A stretch of DNA of 8,406 nucleotides, taken from Elusimicrobiota bacterium (GTDB lineage: Bacteria; Elusimicrobiota; Elusimicrobia; UBA1565; UBA9628). The notes beneath the pieces are model-generated. The model made no database searches. It worked only from the letters and a program-made list of their open reading frames with translations, and was not told the DNA's origin. The stretch is taken from NCBI GenBank assembly GCA_016194625.1, contig JACQBB010000201.1:1-8406 (forward strand), read 5' to 3'. Every line of letters starts with the position of its first letter. Within the stretch, counting starts at the first letter, position 1. Below, piece by piece: positions 6,712 through 8,406 of this stretch. The translations under genes and the position numbers were made by a program.

Positions 6712-7574
6712 GGGAGCACCTTCGTCGTTCCCAGCGCCTCGGGCGGCGGGACGAGCCCGGCGGCGGCGGCCGCCTTGAGGTTCAGGGCGCTCTCCACCGG
6801 CGACGGGAAGACGAGCGTCCCCGGCTCCTCTCCCGCCAGGAGCTTCTTGGCCGCGACGCCGGCCGCGCGGCCGATCGAGCGGAAGGAGACGCCGATCGCG
6901 GCCGTCGCGCCCCTCTCGGCCAGACCGTCGACCGGGACGTACAGCGGGATGCGGTTGGCGAGCGCGAAATCGCGGAAGAGCAGGAAGTTCCTCTCGTTGA
7001 TGACGAGCGGATCCGGGGGCAGCCAGAGCGAGTCGACGGCGCCGACGAGTCCGCGGAGCTGGTCCGGGATGGCGTCCTCCTCGGCGAGCGGGTAGGAGTC
7101 GATCTTCACACCGGCGGCCTGGCCGGCCGCGCGCAGGAGCGGCAGATATTCTTCGCCGTAGAAGTCCGACTTCCAGACCACGCCGAGGCGCTTGAGCCCC
7201 GGCTGGAGCGCCTTCATGCGGGCCAGCAGCGCCTGCGGATCCGGCGTCATGCAGACGCGGACGGCGTCGGCGCGACCGGAGCGCCGCGCCGCGACGGACG
7301 GCGCCATGGCGACGATCACCCGCGCCGGTCCGTCGTAGGAGCGCAGGGCGGCCTTCGCGCCGAAGGCGACGATCACGCGCGCGCCCCCCGGCGGAGGGCC
7401 GTCGCCGGCGAAGCTCCTGGTCGCGTCGGGGCCGGCCGCCTCCCGGAACCCCTCCCAGGCCTCCTGGTACGGACGCGCGTCCGAGCTGAGGACGGCGCTG
7501 ACCTGGGCGGCCGCGGGCGCGGACCGGACGAGCGCGCAGGCGGACGCGAGCGCCGTCACGAGGGCGACTTTCAT
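6708..7574 (-). CDS. Periplasmic ABC-type substrate-binding protein (PF04392-like)
   Basis: A 288-residue exported protein of the type I periplasmic-binding fold. Residues 1-23 form a signal peptide (MKVALVTALASACALV, cleavage after APAAA). C13 is not in a convincing lipobox. The mature part has two alpha/beta lobes: the first includes ARVIVAFGAKAALRSY and ARVIVAMAPSVAA, the second LKRLGVVWKSDFYGEEYLPL (129-148), VDSLWLPPDPLVINERN (180-196) and RIPLYVPVDGLAERGATAAIG. The strand order, the 'LWLPPDP' segment and the closing PSPVESALNLKAAAAAGL match the ABC_sub_bind group that includes TrpX-like proteins. It is somewhat shorter than the usual 310-330 residues. No permease or ATPase gene follows. 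Instead it is the first gene of an operon with a sensor kinase and a TonB receptor, so it may serve as a ligand-presenting sensor subunit or feed a permease encoded elsewhere. Start: the only in-frame ATG with a signal peptide; the ribosome site (GGCGGA) is weak. Ligand unknown. Confidence 0.87.
   Translation of the reverse strand: MKVALVTALASACALVRSAPAAAQVSAVLSSDARPYQEAWEGFREAAGPDATRSFAGDGPPPGGARVIVAFGAKAALRSYDGPARVIVAMAPSVAARRSGRADAVRVCMTPDPQALLARMKALQPGLKRLGVVWKSDFYGEEYLPLLRAAGQAAGVKIDSYPLAEEDAIPDQLRGLVGAVDSLWLPPDPLVINERNFLLFRDFALANRIPLYVPVDGLAERGATAAIGVSFRSIGRAAGVAAKKLLAGEEPGTLVFPSPVESALNLKAAAAAGLVPPPEALGTTKVLP
6717..6722 (-). promoter_or_regulatory. Shine-Dalgarno site for the kinase gene
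   Basis: On the minus strand this reads AAGGTG, five bases upstream of the GTG start at 6711 and inside the last codons of the binding-protein gene. Together with the GTGA stop/start overlap it supports the GTG as the true kinase start and translational coupling. Confidence 0.55.
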
Positions 7575-7604
7575 GGGGTCCGCCGGCGAGGTCTTCGTGT
7601 CACT

Positions 7605-7632
7605 AGTGTAATCCGTTTCCGGGCGCCGTCAA
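7605..7632 (-). promoter_or_regulatory. Sigma70-type promoter of the binding protein-kinase-receptor operon
   Basis: Read on the minus strand, TTGACG (7632-7627) is five of six to the -35 consensus and TACACT (7610-7605) four of six to the -10, separated by 16 bases. The start site would be near 7598, giving a leader of about 24 bases before the ATG at 7574. The 8-bp palindrome CACTAGTG (7601-7608) overlaps the -10 and could be an operator half or whole site. GGCCGGCC (7641-7648) lies just upstream of the -35. This is the best promoter in the window and supports one transcript for the three downstream genes. Confidence 0.65.
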
Positions 7633-7700
7633 GCCTCCGCGGCCGGCCACGCGGGGAGGATGCTCGGTCGTCCTGGGGGGATGCTGAGCGCGGGCTTAAC

Positions 7701-7726
7701 CGCCGCCGAAATCGTCGCCGGCGGCG
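7701..7726 (-). terminator. Hairpin after the PDZ gene
   Basis: CGCCGCCG (7701-7708) and CGGCGGCG (7719-7726) form a perfect 8-bp GC-only stem with a 10-base loop, three bases beyond the stop codon of the PDZ gene. Downstream on the minus strand only GTTAAG follows, with no U run, so intrinsic termination would be weak. Its place between the PDZ stop and a new promoter supports a transcript end. Confidence 0.45.
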
Positions 7727-7729
7727 CCG

Positions 7730-8406
7730 TCAGCGCGTCTCGAAGGGGAGCGGGAGCGGCGTCGCGGTCTTGCCGTCCGTCCTCACGCCGCGCGTGAGCT
7801 CCAGGGTCCTGGAGCCCGCGGCCCCCGCGACCGAGACCTTGACCGTCGTCCCGGGCGGGCCGTACAGCGCGTCGAGCGCGTCCTCGAAGTCCATGCGCTC
7901 CGAGGACTTGCCGCCCACGGCGTCGAGCAGGTCGCCGACCTTGAGGCCGGCGGCCTCGGCGGAGCGGCCGGCGACCACGTGGGTGACCTGGAAGCGGCGG
8001 CGGCCGCCGGCGTCGGCGGCGGTCTTCAGCCACACCCCGGGGCCGGCGCGCCACCACGACGGCGGCTCGGACACCGTGACGGGGTCGAGCGCGCGCACGC
8101 GCACGCGGGCGTCCTCGTCGAGCAGGAGAGGCTTGCCGCGCGGCTTCTTGCCGTCGGCGGGGGGCAGCGGGGCCGCGACGAACAGGGTCCCGCCGGCGCT
8201 GACGCGGGCCAGGTCGGCCGCGGGGACGCCGGCGAGCGCGGTCGCCGCGCCGAGCAGCGGATAGGTCCTGCCGTCCGCCAGGCGGACCTTGTAGAACGCC
8301 AGGCGCAGCGCGCGCACCGCGCCGTCGTCGGAGACGGACGCGACGCGCGCCCAGAAGCGGCTCTTCGGCGGGATCGCGAAGAAGTCGAGAGAGCCGTCGG
8401 TGGTCA
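7730..8406 (-). CDS. PDZ-domain protein, 3' part only
   Basis: The frame is open to the right edge, so the N-terminus lies outside the window; 224 residues are visible. A GTG at 8317 is an in-frame valine codon and not a convincing start, because good coding sequence continues upstream (DFFAIPPKSRFWARV). The first part, about residues 1-110, is a mixed-strand region with no clear family. Its 'IPPKSRFWARV ... VRLADGRTYPL' pattern resembles beta-rich segments that set the surface properties of envelope proteins. A PDZ domain follows at about 123-205: a beta strand RRFQVTHVV, the typical AGRSAEAAGLKVGDLLDAV loop, a helix DFEDALDALYG and the closing TTVKVSVAGAAGSRTLELTR. PDZ domains of this kind bind C-terminal peptides in proteases or scaffold proteins of the envelope. 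No protease active site is visible in this part. It is probably cotranscribed with genes outside the window and not with the kinase operon. Confidence 0.8.
   Translation of the reverse strand, partial: TTDGSLDFFAIPPKSRFWARVASVSDDGAVRALRLAFYKVRLADGRTYPLLGAATALAGVPAADLARVSAGGTLFVAAPLPPADGKKPRGKPLLLDEDARVRVRALDPVTVSEPPSWWRAGPGVWLKTAADAGGRRRFQVTHVVAGRSAEAAGLKVGDLLDAVGGKSSERMDFEDALDALYGPPGTTVKVSVAGAAGSRTLELTRGVRTDGKTATPLPLPFETR

Noticed and set aside
5143..7095. Long plus-strand open frame opposite the kinase and binding-protein genes
   Set aside because: It crosses two well-supported genes in antisense and shows only charged repeats of Arg, Asp, Gly and Ala with no family signature.
7641..7648. 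GGCCGGCC palindrome upstream of the operon promoter as an operator
   Set aside because: Eight-base G/C palindromes recur several times in the gaps of this GC-rich window and are expected by chance; noted only as context.

Overview
This is a GC-rich window (roughly 70% G+C by eye, with strongly GC-biased third codon positions) from a Gram-negative, diderm bacterium. The diderm call rests on a TonB-dependent outer-membrane receptor and several Sec signal peptides. The lineage cannot be fixed from sequence alone. A high-GC Elusimicrobiota-like or deltaproteobacterial-type genome would fit the compact RlmM-like enzyme, the TatT-like TPR protein and the orphan-regulator style. I hold that loosely.

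Left part, plus strand (1-3037): the 3' end of a TPR protein overlaps by four bases (TTGA) an RlmM-like 23S rRNA 2'-O-ribose methyltransferase that starts with TTG. Next come a secreted N-acetylmuramoyl-L-alanine amidase (Amidase_2 fold with an Ig-like tail) and a free-standing receiver-domain protein. Each of these last two has a -10-like hexamer only 6-8 bases before its ATG, which suggests leaderless or nearly leaderless transcripts.

Centre and right, minus strand (7574 down to 3047): a tightly coupled three-gene operon encodes a periplasmic ABC-type substrate-binding protein (PF04392-like), a transmembrane PAS histidine kinase with a Cache-like periplasmic domain, and a TonB-dependent receptor. 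The junctions are GTGA and TTGA four-base overlaps. A good sigma70-type promoter (TTGACG, 16 bases, TACACT) precedes the operon. It contains no permease, ATPase or DNA-binding response regulator. The most economical reading is a sensory or uptake module: the receptor brings a ligand into the periplasm, the binding protein captures it, and the kinase reads out ligand or bound protein. The output is unknown. The orphan receiver gene that converges on the operon, nine bases away, is a candidate partner.

The convergent pair (receiver and receptor) ends in one small inverted repeat whose two arms contain the two stop codons. The right edge holds the 3' portion of a PDZ-domain protein on the minus strand, separated from the operon by about 155 bases that carry a hairpin and the operon promoter. 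No RNA genes, insertion sequences, CRISPR arrays or attachment sites were seen, and no gene-free stretch exceeds 300 bases.
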